Below are positions 51,603 through 61,325 of a stretch of DNA of 64,000 nt, one piece after another; the first letter of the stretch is position 1; every line of letters starts with the position of its first letter. A program made the translations under genes and the position numbers. Below the pieces are notes generated by a model. It searched no databases. It was not told the DNA's origin and saw nothing but the letters and a program-made list of their open reading frames with translations. Origin of the DNA: Candidatus Avelusimicrobium luingense (lineage in GTDB: Bacteria > Elusimicrobiota > Elusimicrobia > Elusimicrobiales > Elusimicrobiaceae); assembly GCA_900315845.1 (NCBI GenBank), contig OOHK01000002.1, positions 186,001 to 250,000 of the forward strand, written 5' to 3'.

Positions 51603-52349
51603 TTAACACTTTACTTTGGCCATCATGTCGTACATGATGATACTGGCTGCTGCCGACGCATTCAAACTCTCCACCCCTCCTTTTTGCGGGATGGAAATAA
51701 TCTCGTCGCAGTTTTCAGCCGTTTTTTCGCGGATACCAAAACCTTCCGAGCCAATCACCAGTACCGCCGGAGAAGCATAAGTCATTTTAGTAATAGGTTT
51801 GCCGGCCATATCGGCGCCATATATCCAAAAACCTTCTTCTTTTAAGTCGTTAAGGGCGGCAGACAAATTAGCCACTTCCACAATGTTGATGTTTTCAATT
51901 GCCCCACACGCCACTTTATAAACAGCGGGCGTAATACCTACGGTGCGGCGATTCGGTAAAATAATCGTGGAAAAACCTAAACACGCCGCGCTGCGGATAA
52001 TCGCCCCTAAATTTTGCGGGTCGGTCATTTCATCTACCGCGAGCCACAAATCTTTTTTATTGCCGTCGCTTTCGTAAATAGCATTGGAAAGTTTCATCAG
52101 TTTAACGGGTTGAATTTTCGCCATAATACCTTGGTGGTTGGCGTTGCGGGTTAGGCGGTCTAACGTCTTGTTATCAATGCGGTCAATTTTGACATTAGCG
52201 CGTTTGGCCAAACGGATAATATCTTCAATAGCGCGGTGTCCGGCTTTACTGTCGGACACATACAACTGGGTTACGTTGCGTTTTTTACTTCTAAGCGCTT
52301 CTTGTACCGGGTGAATCCCGTAAATCATATCCAAGTTATTATCGTTCAT
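51603..52349 (-). CDS. rlmB: TrmH-family 23S rRNA 2'-O-ribose methyltransferase (RlmB-like)
   Basis: RlmB methylates G2251 of 23S rRNA in the peptidyl-transferase region. The 248-residue protein has the substrate-binding N-terminal domain (MIYGIHPVQEAL) and the SPOUT catalytic part with DPQNLGAIIRSA, VIGSEGFGI and SLNASAAASI, the three SAM-knot motifs. GGGAGA precedes the ATG. It is last in a run with pfkA, ispH and the RND pump genes. The exact target is inferred from family. Confidence 0.88.
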   Translation of the reverse strand: MNDNNLDMIYGIHPVQEALRSKKRNVTQLYVSDSKAGHRAIEDIIRLAKRANVKIDRIDNKTLDRLTRNANHQGIMAKIQPVKLMKLSNAIYESDGNKKDLWLAVDEMTDPQNLGAIIRSAACLGFSTIILPNRRTVGITPAVYKVACGAIENINIVEVANLSAALNDLKEEGFWIYGADMAGKPITKMTYASPAVLVIGSEGFGIREKTAENCDEIISIPQKGGVESLNASAAASIIMYDMMAKVKC

Positions 52350-52359
52350 ACAATCTCCC

Positions 52360-53460
52360 TTATCCGATTTCGCGCGAACCGAAACTCATTCCCACTTCCA
52401 AGGCGGCTTTTACTTCAGCCCCGTGCGGGTCCACGCGTTTTAAGTTGGCGATGGCGTCGGAAATTTTAACTTCGTCCATGGCGAACTTATGAAACGCTGC
52501 CATATAGCCGAATTTCCCTTCTAATACCATATCCAATGCTTTGGCACCGTAAAGCGTGGAAAGCCAGCGGTCAAAAGCCGTCGGCGTTCCGCCGCGTTGG
52601 GTGTGCCCAAGTACGCACGCGCGTGACTCAATGCCGGTTTTGCTTTCAATCATATCGCTGATCTTGCTTGAGATACCGCCCAAGCGGATAGAGTCGGTGC
52701 TGCCCGCCACGGTGCGGGCAACGGCTTGTTCGCCTTGTTCGTTCTTGGCACCTTCTGCCGCCACTACAATACTAAATGTCTTACCGCGATCTTTGCGGCG
52801 TTGGATATAATTGACGATCACCTCATCGTTATACGGAATTTCCGGGATAAGGACAATATCTCCCCCGCCGGCAATGGCCGAACGTAATGCAATCCACCCC
52901 GCATAACGGCCCATCGTTTCCACAATCATTACACGGTGGTGGCTTTGGGCGGTTGTATGCAAACGGTCAATGGCCTCGGTAGCAATATGCAAAGCAGAGT
53001 CAAACCCGAAAGTTTGGTCGGTAGCCGACAAATCGTTATCAATCGTTTTGGGAACGGCCACAATCGGCATACCCATTTCTACAAATTGTTGCGACATATG
53101 AAGGGTGCCGTCACCGCCAATGGTAATAAGAGCATCCACGCGGTTCTCTTTAAAATTGTGCAACACAACCGAGGACATATTACGCGGTTTTTCCGGCGTA
53201 CCAAACGGTGCAAGCGTATAATTGAACGGGTTAGCGATATTGCTGGAACCCAAAATCGTACCGCCCAACGTTAAAATGCCGGAAACATTTTCGTTGGTGA
53301 TATGGATAAATTCATTACGTACCAAACCGTCAAATCCGTTTTTGAATCCGAGCACTTCTATTCCGTGGGAAAGCGCGTTTTTGCTGACCGCGCGTACTAC
53401 TGCATTAAGGCCGGGGCAATCACCACCGGCAGTTAAAATTCCGATACGTTTAATAGTCAT
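52360..53460 (-). CDS. pfkA: 6-phosphofructokinase, mixed-type active site
   Basis: PfkA phosphorylates fructose 6-phosphate. The 366-residue protein has TAGGDCPGLN, GGDGTLH and PKTIDND. In the family a Gly after the first GGD favours ATP, as here, while Lys in PKTIDND (instead of Gly) is typical of pyrophosphate enzymes. This combination occurs in the group III kinases, where both donors are known, so the phosphoryl donor cannot be read from the sequence. It overlaps ispH by four bases. With fruK it gives the window two routes into lower glycolysis. Confidence 0.9.
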   Translation of the reverse strand: MTIKRIGILTAGGDCPGLNAVVRAVSKNALSHGIEVLGFKNGFDGLVRNEFIHITNENVSGILTLGGTILGSSNIANPFNYTLAPFGTPEKPRNMSSVVLHNFKENRVDALITIGGDGTLHMSQQFVEMGMPIVAVPKTIDNDLSATDQTFGFDSALHIATEAIDRLHTTAQSHHRVMIVETMGRYAGWIALRSAIAGGGDIVLIPEIPYNDEVIVNYIQRRKDRGKTFSIVVAAEGAKNEQGEQAVARTVAGSTDSIRLGGISSKISDMIESKTGIESRACVLGHTQRGGTPTAFDRWLSTLYGAKALDMVLEGKFGYMAAFHKFAMDEVKISDAIANLKRVDPHGAEVKAALEVGMSFGSREIG

Positions 53461-54332
53461 TTTTGTTCCTCTTGTTTAGTACGGCGCAATTCGCGCACGC
53501 GCCCGGCTACCCGGTCGATTACCCATTCCGGCGTAGAAGCGCCGGCGGTAATAAAAATCTTTTGGGCATGTAAGATTTGGGGTTCATCTAATTCATCTTC
53601 CGTTTCCACATGTTGTACGGCGGAAGATAATTCTTTACAAAGTAATGCCAGCCGCGCGGTGTTCGCGCTGTGTTTCCCGCCAACTACAATGACCAAATCG
53701 GCACTTTGGGCAAATTTGATCGTTTCTTTTTGGCGGTCTTTGGTAGGTTGGCAAATCGTGTTAGACACTTGGCAAATATCCGCATGTTTTTTGACTTCAT
53801 CGGCCGTTTGATAAAACACACTTTCTTTTTGTGTGGTCTGTGATACTACGTTCACTTTATCAAAATGCGGTAACCGTTGCGCTTCTTCCGGGCCGCTCAC
53901 CACCGTTCCGCGCCCTTGCGTATAACCCATAAGTCCAATAACTTCGGCATGATCGGCATCGCCTACGATGACGGTATGATATCCTTGGTCTGCAAATTTG
54001 GCGATAATGTTTTGCGCGTGTTTAACCAGCGGACAAGTAGCGTCTTCCACTTCCATACCAAACGATTCTATTTCGCGTTGAAATTGCGGGGTGATACCAT
54101 GCGCACGAATTACCAACACGCCCGATTTGTCCGTGGCTTGCAACGGGGAATCAATCGCCGTAATTTGTTTGGCACAGAGCATATCGGTTACTTGTTTATT
54201 GTGAATCAGCGGCCCAATGGTATAAACGGGTTTTTTACCCGCCGCCTCTAATTCCAACACCTTTTCAATGGCGCGCTTCACACCGGGGCAAAAGCCCGCG
54301 CATTTGGCTACGATAACGTCTTTATCTGTCAT
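53457..54332 (-). CDS. ispH: 4-hydroxy-3-methylbut-2-enyl diphosphate reductase
   Basis: IspH carries out the last step of the methylerythritol phosphate isoprenoid pathway, producing IPP and DMAPP with an iron-sulfur cluster. The three cluster cysteines are in AKCAGFCPGVKRA, DATCPLVKHA and NTICQPTKDRQ. The 291-residue form starts at the ATG at 54332; the TTG at 54356 would overlap the preceding gene's end. It lies two bases after the efflux outer-membrane gene and overlaps pfkA. Undecaprenyl carriers for glycans derive from this pathway. Confidence 0.93.
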   Translation of the reverse strand: MTDKDVIVAKCAGFCPGVKRAIEKVLELEAAGKKPVYTIGPLIHNKQVTDMLCAKQITAIDSPLQATDKSGVLVIRAHGITPQFQREIESFGMEVEDATCPLVKHAQNIIAKFADQGYHTVIVGDADHAEVIGLMGYTQGRGTVVSGPEEAQRLPHFDKVNVVSQTTQKESVFYQTADEVKKHADICQVSNTICQPTKDRQKETIKFAQSADLVIVVGGKHSANTARLALLCKELSSAVQHVETEDELDEPQILHAQKIFITAGASTPEWVIDRVAGRVRELRRTKQEEQK

Positions 54333-54334
54333 AA

Positions 54335-55720
54335 TTATTTTGTATCGGCTTTCCAACCGCCGCCGAGTGCCTTACATAAATTGACCGAAGCCGATAAACC
54401 GTTGCGCCGCGCCGTAGATAAATTCATCTCCGCGCTAAGCAAAGTTTCTTCCACGTTGAGTAAATCGGTTACGCCGATGAGCCCTTCACTTTCCTGTTTC
54501 TTTGTTAAATCGTAACTGCGTTGCATGGCCGCGGTTTGTGAGTTATAAGATTCATAAATATCACGTCCGTAGCGGTTAGCGGCGAGGGCATCATAGGCTT
54601 CCTTAAAAGCAGTTTGTACCGTTTTGGTATAATTCGCTACTTGTTCGCGATAGACGGCTTCGGCTTTTTCATTTTGGGCTTTGATTTTGCCGCCTTCAAA
54701 AATAGGGGCTAATGCTTGGCCCGCAATATTCCACACGCCTGCGCCGCCGGTAAATAAATTAGACAACGCACTGCTTGCAAAACCTGCCGTTCCGGTTAAT
54801 GAAATAGACGGAAAATACGCCGCACGCGCCGCACCGATATCAGCATTAGCGGCAATCAGTTGTTCTTCGGCCATGCGAATATCCGGGCGACGTTCTAACA
54901 AATCGGACGGCAAGTCGGACGGTACTTCCGGCACAAAATTAAGTTCGTTTAATGTTTTGCCGCGCGGCACATTAAGCGCGATAATTTCGCGCGGAGATTT
55001 GCCGAGCAATACCGCCATGGCGGTTTCTTGTTGTTCGCGTTGCATAGAAAGTTGTTGCAACTGGGCCTGCACACTATCGCGATCGGCTTGCACGCGGCGC
55101 AAATCTACTTCCGTGCAATAGCCGGTATCGTAACGGGCTTGATAAATGCGTACGTTTTCTTCGCGCGCTTGTAAGGTACGTTCTAAAATATCTTTTTGTT
55201 CATCTAACATACGCAAGGTAAAATAACCGTTTGCCACATCAGCAGTTAAGGTTAAGCGTACCGTATCGCGCGCAGCTTCGGTAGCGAGTAAGCGGGCCTG
55301 CGCCGATTTTTTCAAACTACGATATTTACCCCAAATATCCAACTCAAACGAAGCCGATAAACCGGCTGTACTTTGGCTTTCGCCCGAGCCGTATTGGTTC
55401 CCTTGACGGCCGCTTTGGGCTCCGGCGGATAACGAAGGCATTTGATCGGCACGGGCCACCCCTACGTCCGCGCGAGCTTGGTCAACACGCGCGATAGCGG
55501 CTTGTAAATCTTGGTTATACGTTAACGCCTCTTGCTCCAACCGGTCCAGCACCGGGTCTTCAAATACTTGCCACCATTTGGCCGTAGTAAAAATACCAAA
55601 CTCATCCCCAGCTTTTCCTTGCGGCAAATCTAATTCGGGCCGTTTATAGGCCGGGCCGAGCGTACATCCGCCAAGCCATACAAGCCCCGCGGCTAAAATA
55701 CTGATTTTTTTGAGATTCAT
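54335..55720 (-). CDS. RND efflux outer-membrane lipoprotein (NodT/OprM family)
   Basis: The 461-residue protein has a lipoprotein signal (LGGC at about 16-19) and the two outer-membrane-efflux-protein repeats with long helical coiled coils (about 60-250 and 270-450), as in OprM and CusC. It would form the trimeric exit duct of the efflux pump whose other parts are encoded upstream. It begins one base after the pump gene. Later genes in the operon are unrelated housekeeping genes. Confidence 0.9.
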   Translation of the reverse strand: MNLKKISILAAGLVWLGGCTLGPAYKRPELDLPQGKAGDEFGIFTTAKWWQVFEDPVLDRLEQEALTYNQDLQAAIARVDQARADVGVARADQMPSLSAGAQSGRQGNQYGSGESQSTAGLSASFELDIWGKYRSLKKSAQARLLATEAARDTVRLTLTADVANGYFTLRMLDEQKDILERTLQAREENVRIYQARYDTGYCTEVDLRRVQADRDSVQAQLQQLSMQREQQETAMAVLLGKSPREIIALNVPRGKTLNELNFVPEVPSDLPSDLLERRPDIRMAEEQLIAANADIGAARAAYFPSISLTGTAGFASSALSNLFTGGAGVWNIAGQALAPIFEGGKIKAQNEKAEAVYREQVANYTKTVQTAFKEAYDALAANRYGRDIYESYNSQTAAMQRSYDLTKKQESEGLIGVTDLLNVEETLLSAEMNLSTARRNGLSASVNLCKALGGGWKADTK

Positions 55721-55721
55721 T

Positions 55722-58700
55722 TTACTTCTCCTTAGTCGGGTTTGCCGGCGTATCTTTGCCGCTAAACCAACAGAAAAATAACGGAATAAATAGCGGTGCT
55801 ACTCCGGTAGCCACTAACATTCCGAATACCACTGCCGTACCGATAGAGTGACGGCTTGCCGCCCCTGCCCCGCTGCTAATCATCAGCGGAACGCACCCTA
55901 AAATAAAGGCCAGTGACGTCATGACAATCGGGCGGAAACGCAACTTAGCCGCTTCCACAGCGGCGTTGGCTTTCGCCATTCCTTGCTCTTTAAGTAAAAC
56001 AGCAAATTCTACAATCAAAATAGCATTCTTAGCGGCTAACCCCACCAACGCCACAAGTGCAATTTGGAAGTAAATATCGTTAGATAATCCGCGTGTCCAC
56101 GTTCCGACCAAAGCACCGAATACGGCAAACGGTACCGCCATCAGTACGGCCACCGGCAGACTCCATTTTTCATATTGAGCCGCTAAGATTAAGAATACGA
56201 CCAGAATACCTAACAAGAGCGCCTGTGCAGAAGAACTGCCGGCTAATTTTTCTTGATACGTCGTCCCCGTCCACGCGAGCGTGAAACTGGGATCTAACGT
56301 AGATTTAGCGGTTTCTTCTACGGCGCGGATAGCGTCGCCGGAACTGTACCCCGGCGCCGGGTTAGCGATAAATTTAGCCGCCGGGAACACGTTAAACCGT
56401 TCCACCATATCCGGCCCCAATGAAGGCGTAAGCGTAATTAAAGATGACAATGGCACCATGGCCCCTTGTTGTGAGCGCACATAAATACCGCTGATTTGAT
56501 CCGGGCGTGCGCGATAGCCGCCTTGTGCCTGAATCATCACCTTAAAACTGCGCCCCATGTAGGTAAAATCGTTAACGTAAGTAGTACCGAACGTACCTTG
56601 CAAAGCGGCATATAAGTCGCTAAGCGAAACACCCATAGAGCGCGCTTTGACTTCATCTACCGTCATAGTATATTGAGGAATATCGGCCGAGAATGTAGTG
56701 GTGATACTGGCAATTTCGGGCCGCTTTTGGGCCTCGGCGATAAATTTTTGCAGTTGTTCTTCCAACGCCCGGCTACCGTCAGATCCGCGGTTTTGGATAT
56801 ATCCTTCCAACCCACCGGTTGTACTCATACCCATAATGGGCGGCGGGTTAAACGGCATAACCGTCGCGGTTGGAATTTTAGATTGTGAGGCTTGATAAAT
56901 ACCGGCCACTACCCCGAGGGAAGACAATGCTTTTGTCTTACGTTCATCCCACGGTTTAAGCGCAACGAACGAAGAAACTGCATTGGCTTTTTGGGTACTG
57001 CTAAGCATATCATACCCGGTAAATGTAAGTTCTTGTTCTACGGCCGGATTAGCCAAAATAATTTGCTCCAACGTGTCGGCCACTTGTTGGCTGCTGGTTA
57101 ATGACGAAGCCGGATCCAGCCGGGCCGCCGCCATAATAATACCTTGGTCTTCATCGGGTAGCAAACTACCGGGAACAATTTTGAAAAGCCCCAACATTCC
57201 CGCCAACAATAACACAAATACAATAATAGATACCGGTACGCGGCGGATAAAGAACGACACCCACCCGGTATATTTACCGGTTAACTGTTCAAACTTTGTA
57301 TCAAACCAGTAGAAAAACCCTTTGGTCGGTTGTTCTTTTTTGCGCAACAACAAGGCGCACAAGGCCGGCGTCAAGGTTAAAGCGACCAACCCGGAAATAA
57401 CCACAGACACCGCAATCGTAATAGCGAACTGTTGGTACATTACCCCGGTCAGTCCGCCCATAAACGCCACCGGCACGAACACCGAACACAACACGAGAAC
57501 AATCGCTACCACCGGGCCGGATACTTCTTCCATGGCTTTAATGGTTGCATCTTTGGGGGATAAATTTTCATCATGCATCAAGCGTTCTACGTTTTCAATA
57601 ACGACGATAGCATCGTCCACCACCATACCGATAGCGAGCACTAACCCAAATAGCGTCAGCGTATTGATAGAGAAACCGAACACTTGCATTCCCGCAAAGG
57701 CACCGATAATAGATACCGGAACGGCTAAACAGGGGATCAACGTGGCGCGCCAGTCTTTCAAGAATAAATAAACCACCAAGAACACGAGCAACATGGCTTC
57801 TAACAACGTATGAATAACTTCTTTAATAGATTCTTTTACAAATAACGTCGTATCATATGCCACTTTATATTCCATACCCAACGACGGCGGAAATTGTTCG
57901 GACAGTTCCGCCATACGGGTTTGTACGGCTTTGGCCGTTGCCACCGCGTTCGCCCCCGGAGAAAGGAAAATACCTATCGGCACAGCGGGTTTGCCGTTGT
58001 AACTTCCGTTAAATTCATACGTCTGGCTACCGAGTTCTACCGTCGCCACATCTTTGAGTAATAAAGTGGTGCCGTCACTTCCGGCGCGTAAAATAATGTT
58101 TTCAAATTGTTCGGGAGTAGTTAAACGTCCGGGCGCGATAATGGAGTAAGTTCTATCCACCACTACCGGCAGAGGCGGTTGCCCGATTTTACCCGCCGCC
58201 CGTTGCGCGTTTTGCGCTTGTACGGCAGACACGATATCCCCCACCGATAAATTGCGTTGAGATAATACGTCCGGTTTTATCCAAATGCGGATAGAATAGT
58301 CGTTAGCAGACATTACCTGTGCGTCACCGACACCTTCAATACGTTTCAAATCATCTACAATGTTAATGAGTGCGTAGTTACCAATGGTCGTAGTATCGGC
58401 ACTGCCGGAAGGCGAATAAAGGGCGATTAACTGTAAAATAGCGGATGATTTTTTCTCTACCGTTACGCCGTAACGTCGTACGTCTTCGGGCAAAGAGGCC
58501 GTGGCCTGTTGGACGCGGTTATTGACGTTAATCATGGCTTGATCAGGGTCCGTACCCACCTTAAAGGAAACCATCAAGTTCATATCCCCGTTAGAAGTAG
58601 AAGTGGAGTTCATATAAAGCATATCTTCCACCCCGTTGATTTGTTGTTCTAACGGAGCCGCTACGGTAGTAGCAATTACTTCGGGGCTAGCCCCGGGATA

Positions 58701-58847
58701 AGACGCCGTCACCGAAACGGTAGGCGGCGTTAAATCCGGGTATTGTTCAATAGACAAAGTAGTAATAGAAATGATACCGGCTAGTGAAATAAGCAATGAA
58801 ATAACAGTTGCAAAAATCGGACGGTTGATAAAGAATTTAGAAAACAT
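55722..58847 (-). CDS. RND efflux transporter, HAE1 (AcrB) family
   Basis: This 1041-residue inner-membrane pump exports hydrophobic compounds using the proton gradient. It has the N-terminal helix FSKFFINRPIFATV, two porter and docking domains, and twelve membrane segments. The proton-relay aspartates in GMVVDDAIVVIENVE and the lysine in AKNAILIVEFA correspond to the AcrB Asp407-Asp408 and Lys940 set, so the pump should be active. GAGGCGG precedes the ATG. It is followed by the outer-membrane channel and preceded by the adaptor. Confidence 0.94.
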   Translation of the reverse strand: MFSKFFINRPIFATVISLLISLAGIISITTLSIEQYPDLTPPTVSVTASYPGASPEVIATTVAAPLEQQINGVEDMLYMNSTSTSNGDMNLMVSFKVGTDPDQAMINVNNRVQQATASLPEDVRRYGVTVEKKSSAILQLIALYSPSGSADTTTIGNYALINIVDDLKRIEGVGDAQVMSANDYSIRIWIKPDVLSQRNLSVGDIVSAVQAQNAQRAAGKIGQPPLPVVVDRTYSIIAPGRLTTPEQFENIILRAGSDGTTLLLKDVATVELGSQTYEFNGSYNGKPAVPIGIFLSPGANAVATAKAVQTRMAELSEQFPPSLGMEYKVAYDTTLFVKESIKEVIHTLLEAMLLVFLVVYLFLKDWRATLIPCLAVPVSIIGAFAGMQVFGFSINTLTLFGLVLAIGMVVDDAIVVIENVERLMHDENLSPKDATIKAMEEVSGPVVAIVLVLCSVFVPVAFMGGLTGVMYQQFAITIAVSVVISGLVALTLTPALCALLLRKKEQPTKGFFYWFDTKFEQLTGKYTGWVSFFIRRVPVSIIVFVLLLAGMLGLFKIVPGSLLPDEDQGIIMAAARLDPASSLTSSQQVADTLEQIILANPAVEQELTFTGYDMLSSTQKANAVSSFVALKPWDERKTKALSSLGVVAGIYQASQSKIPTATVMPFNPPPIMGMSTTGGLEGYIQNRGSDGSRALEEQLQKFIAEAQKRPEIASITTTFSADIPQYTMTVDEVKARSMGVSLSDLYAALQGTFGTTYVNDFTYMGRSFKVMIQAQGGYRARPDQISGIYVRSQQGAMVPLSSLITLTPSLGPDMVERFNVFPAAKFIANPAPGYSSGDAIRAVEETAKSTLDPSFTLAWTGTTYQEKLAGSSSAQALLLGILVVFLILAAQYEKWSLPVAVLMAVPFAVFGALVGTWTRGLSNDIYFQIALVALVGLAAKNAILIVEFAVLLKEQGMAKANAAVEAAKLRFRPIVMTSLAFILGCVPLMISSGAGAASRHSIGTAVVFGMLVATGVAPLFIPLFFCWFSGKDTPANPTKEK

Positions 58848-58861
58848 ATCCGCCTCTTGTC

Positions 58862-60376
58862 TTAATTACCTGTTGCCGGTTGCGCAGGCTGCGTTGGAAC
58901 CGTTGAAGGGGTGGCCGGGGCCGCTTGTTGCGCGGGTTGCACCGGAGTTTGCTCAACCGCTTGCCCTACTTGCGGAGCCGGAGTTTGCGCGGTCGGATTT
59001 TCCGTCGTAGCAGTTACGGCCTGTACCGTTTCTTGAACGGCTTGCGCGTTATTTTCAGCCACTTGTTGTGCATCAGCCGAGCCGGGCAAGGCTTGTTCGT
59101 TAGGGGCTTCGGCCGATTGTATGGTTTCTTCCAACTGGGCCATATCCGGGCCGTTTGCCGATGTAGTTTGCACTTGTTCTTTGGGTAAATCTACGTTGAA
59201 CGGTTGCATCGTGGGAGCAACTAATTCGTCGGGGTGAATTTTTACCAACCCGCCGTTTACTACATGTTCCCCTGCTTTTAAGCCTTCGGAAACGATATAT
59301 AAGTCATCTTGTAAATTGGCTTTGACCGGGCGCGCTTCTACTTTATTTTCGCTGTTAATTACATAAGCGATTAACCCATTGGCAGAAGATAAAATAGCAG
59401 ACGACGGCACAAGCACCGCATTTTTGAACATCGCGCCTACTAAACGAACGCGCACAAATTGTCCGGGTAAGAGTTCGCGTGTGCGGGCCGGGTTAGCAAT
59501 TTCGGCCTTGATAGCGATGCTGGACGTTTGGGTATTTTCGGAACTGTCAAAGAAAATAATTTTACCGCGTTGCGGGTAAACTTTTCCTTCCCCTACCAAA
59601 ACTTCCACATAAATCGGCACTTCGTTCACATCGGTATCGCGGTAGCGGCGTTCTTGCAGAATTTTTTGTTTTTCTTCGTCCCCTAACACAATTTGTCCTT
59701 CGCGATATCCTTGTGCTAATTTTTCAAACTGGCTACCCGGCATAGAGAAATTGACATACAACGGGTCAATTTGCACCATCGTTGTTAACAAGCCCGATTC
59801 GCCCGCCGGAGAAATTAAACTCCCCACCGTTTGGGCTTCTTTTCCGGCGATACCGTTGATGGGCGCGGTTACTTTGGTATAGTCTAAATTGATTTGAGCA
59901 TTATTCACACCCGCTTGCGCTACTTGTACGTTGGCTTGAGCCGTTTCGTAGGCAGAAAGTGCATTATCATAATCTTGTTGGCTGACCGCATTGTCTTTAC
60001 GTAAGCGTTTAACACGTTTATAGGTACTATACGTACGGGTAACTTCCGCTTTGGCTTGCGCGAGTGCACCGTTGGCTTTTTCCAACGCCACCTTATATTC
60101 TTTATCGTCAATTTGGAACAGTTGCGTACCGGCGGTTACAAATTCACCTTCATTATATAAACGGGCTTGTAAAATACCGCCTACCTGTGCGCGGATTTGC
60201 ACATCTAACGACCCGGCCACTTGCGCCGGATATTCAATGTTCCACGGATAATCTTGTTCCACAACTTCCACTGCATTGACGGCGGTGGCTTGCGGTGCGG
60301 CTGGCTTTTTATCTTGACAGCCGGAAAAAACGACTCCAACTAATACAACACCCAGTACGGACAAAATACGTTTCAT
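58862..60376 (-). CDS. RND membrane-fusion (adaptor) protein with long low-complexity tail
   Basis: The 504-residue lipoprotein (FSGCQDKK lipobox) connects pump and outer-membrane channel. Residues about 40-395 cover the barrel-sandwich, coiled-coil hairpin and beta-barrel domains of AcrA-like adaptors. From about 400 to the end there is a tail of some 100 residues very rich in Ala, Gln, Pro, Thr and Glu that is absent from normal AcrA (about 390-400 residues). The ATG at 60376 is chosen because GAGAGGAAT lies before it. It starts the efflux operon. Confidence 0.9.
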   Translation of the reverse strand: MKRILSVLGVVLVGVVFSGCQDKKPAAPQATAVNAVEVVEQDYPWNIEYPAQVAGSLDVQIRAQVGGILQARLYNEGEFVTAGTQLFQIDDKEYKVALEKANGALAQAKAEVTRTYSTYKRVKRLRKDNAVSQQDYDNALSAYETAQANVQVAQAGVNNAQINLDYTKVTAPINGIAGKEAQTVGSLISPAGESGLLTTMVQIDPLYVNFSMPGSQFEKLAQGYREGQIVLGDEEKQKILQERRYRDTDVNEVPIYVEVLVGEGKVYPQRGKIIFFDSSENTQTSSIAIKAEIANPARTRELLPGQFVRVRLVGAMFKNAVLVPSSAILSSANGLIAYVINSENKVEARPVKANLQDDLYIVSEGLKAGEHVVNGGLVKIHPDELVAPTMQPFNVDLPKEQVQTTSANGPDMAQLEETIQSAEAPNEQALPGSADAQQVAENNAQAVQETVQAVTATTENPTAQTPAPQVGQAVEQTPVQPAQQAAPATPSTVPTQPAQPATGN

Positions 60377-60517
60377 AATTCCTCTCATTTCATAAATACT
60401 ACTCTATTTTATTATACTAAACTGCCTACTGGGGCCAACGTAATTTTTTCCTCTGTTTTTTTGATTAAAAAGCACATTGCATAAGATTTTTTATCCGAAA
60501 ACTTTTATAATACAAAT

Positions 60518-61276
60518 ATGCGATACTTTATTTTTACGGTAATACTTATAGTCTGTGCCTTACATGCCGCCGGCGACGAGCCGGAAATTGTAATAGAACT
60601 GACGGGGGAACCGGCTAAAACTTCTATCAAAAACGGCATAGAAATTTGGGATAAAAACTGCCGGCAACTCTCCAAACTTTTAAGCGGCAAAACGCGCGAG
60701 TATGCGCTGTATCAAATCACGAACGTATCTACCAAAGACAATAACATTTGGGCGGCCGACGGCGCGCGTTACCGTTTTGTGCAATACGGCAAAGACGGCA
60801 ACTACCGCAAACTATTATTCCGTGCCAAAGAACCGCAAACTTTTGTAGCCTGTGCGGCTAATACCAAAGAATCGTTGGATATGACGTTTGAATATCAAGT
60901 AGATATCGGGCTAACGGAAACGGAATTTTTAGACGCTTACGCCCTGCAAGCGTCCTCGGTATATTTACCTGCCGCCAGCGGTCAAACCCTATATCAAATT
61001 TCTACCAAGAATAAAAAACCGCAGTTTATCCGCTTTGTTCAAGGCAAGCCGGTGGCCCGGTTAGACCAAACGCAAGCAAACCAATTTATCCAAGACGAAA
61101 AACAACGGCTTCGTCAACGCGCCCAAGACCAACAAAAAGCGCGCGAACAAGAGGCCCAAAAAAGAAGGCGAGAATCCCGACGGGTAGCCCTTTTAGAAGG
61201 CGGCACCCTGTACGACAGAATGTATATGCCGCGTGTAATCAAACCGAGCCAAACCCAAGTGAGTCCCAGTAACTAA
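60518..61276 (+). CDS. Unknown secreted protein with basic coiled-coil tail
   Basis: I do not recognise this 252-residue protein. It has a signal peptide (about 1-18, ending LHAAGDE), a beta-rich middle part (20-190) and a charged helical segment very rich in Arg, Gln and Glu (about 190-225), followed by a short tail. It may be periplasmic. TATAAT at 60506-60511 ends six bases before the ATG, another case where no ribosome-binding site is present. It lies alone between the efflux operon and the hydrogenase-like gene. Confidence 0.58.
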   Translation: MRYFIFTVILIVCALHAAGDEPEIVIELTGEPAKTSIKNGIEIWDKNCRQLSKLLSGKTREYALYQITNVSTKDNNIWAADGARYRFVQYGKDGNYRKLLFRAKEPQTFVACAANTKESLDMTFEYQVDIGLTETEFLDAYALQASSVYLPAASGQTLYQISTKNKKPQFIRFVQGKPVARLDQTQANQFIQDEKQRLRQRAQDQQKAREQEAQKRRRESRRVALLEGGTLYDRMYMPRVIKPSQTQVSPSN

Positions 61277-61307
61277 TAGTATGAGTCTGCCCATTATACG
61301 GCAATTA

Positions 61308-61316
61308 TGATAAAAT
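61308..61316 (+). promoter_or_regulatory. Extended -10 promoter of the hydrogenase-like gene
   Basis: TGATAAAAT ends nine bases before the ATG at 61326. There is no ribosome-binding site in between. Confidence 0.45.
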
Positions 61317-61325
61317 ATAAATAAT

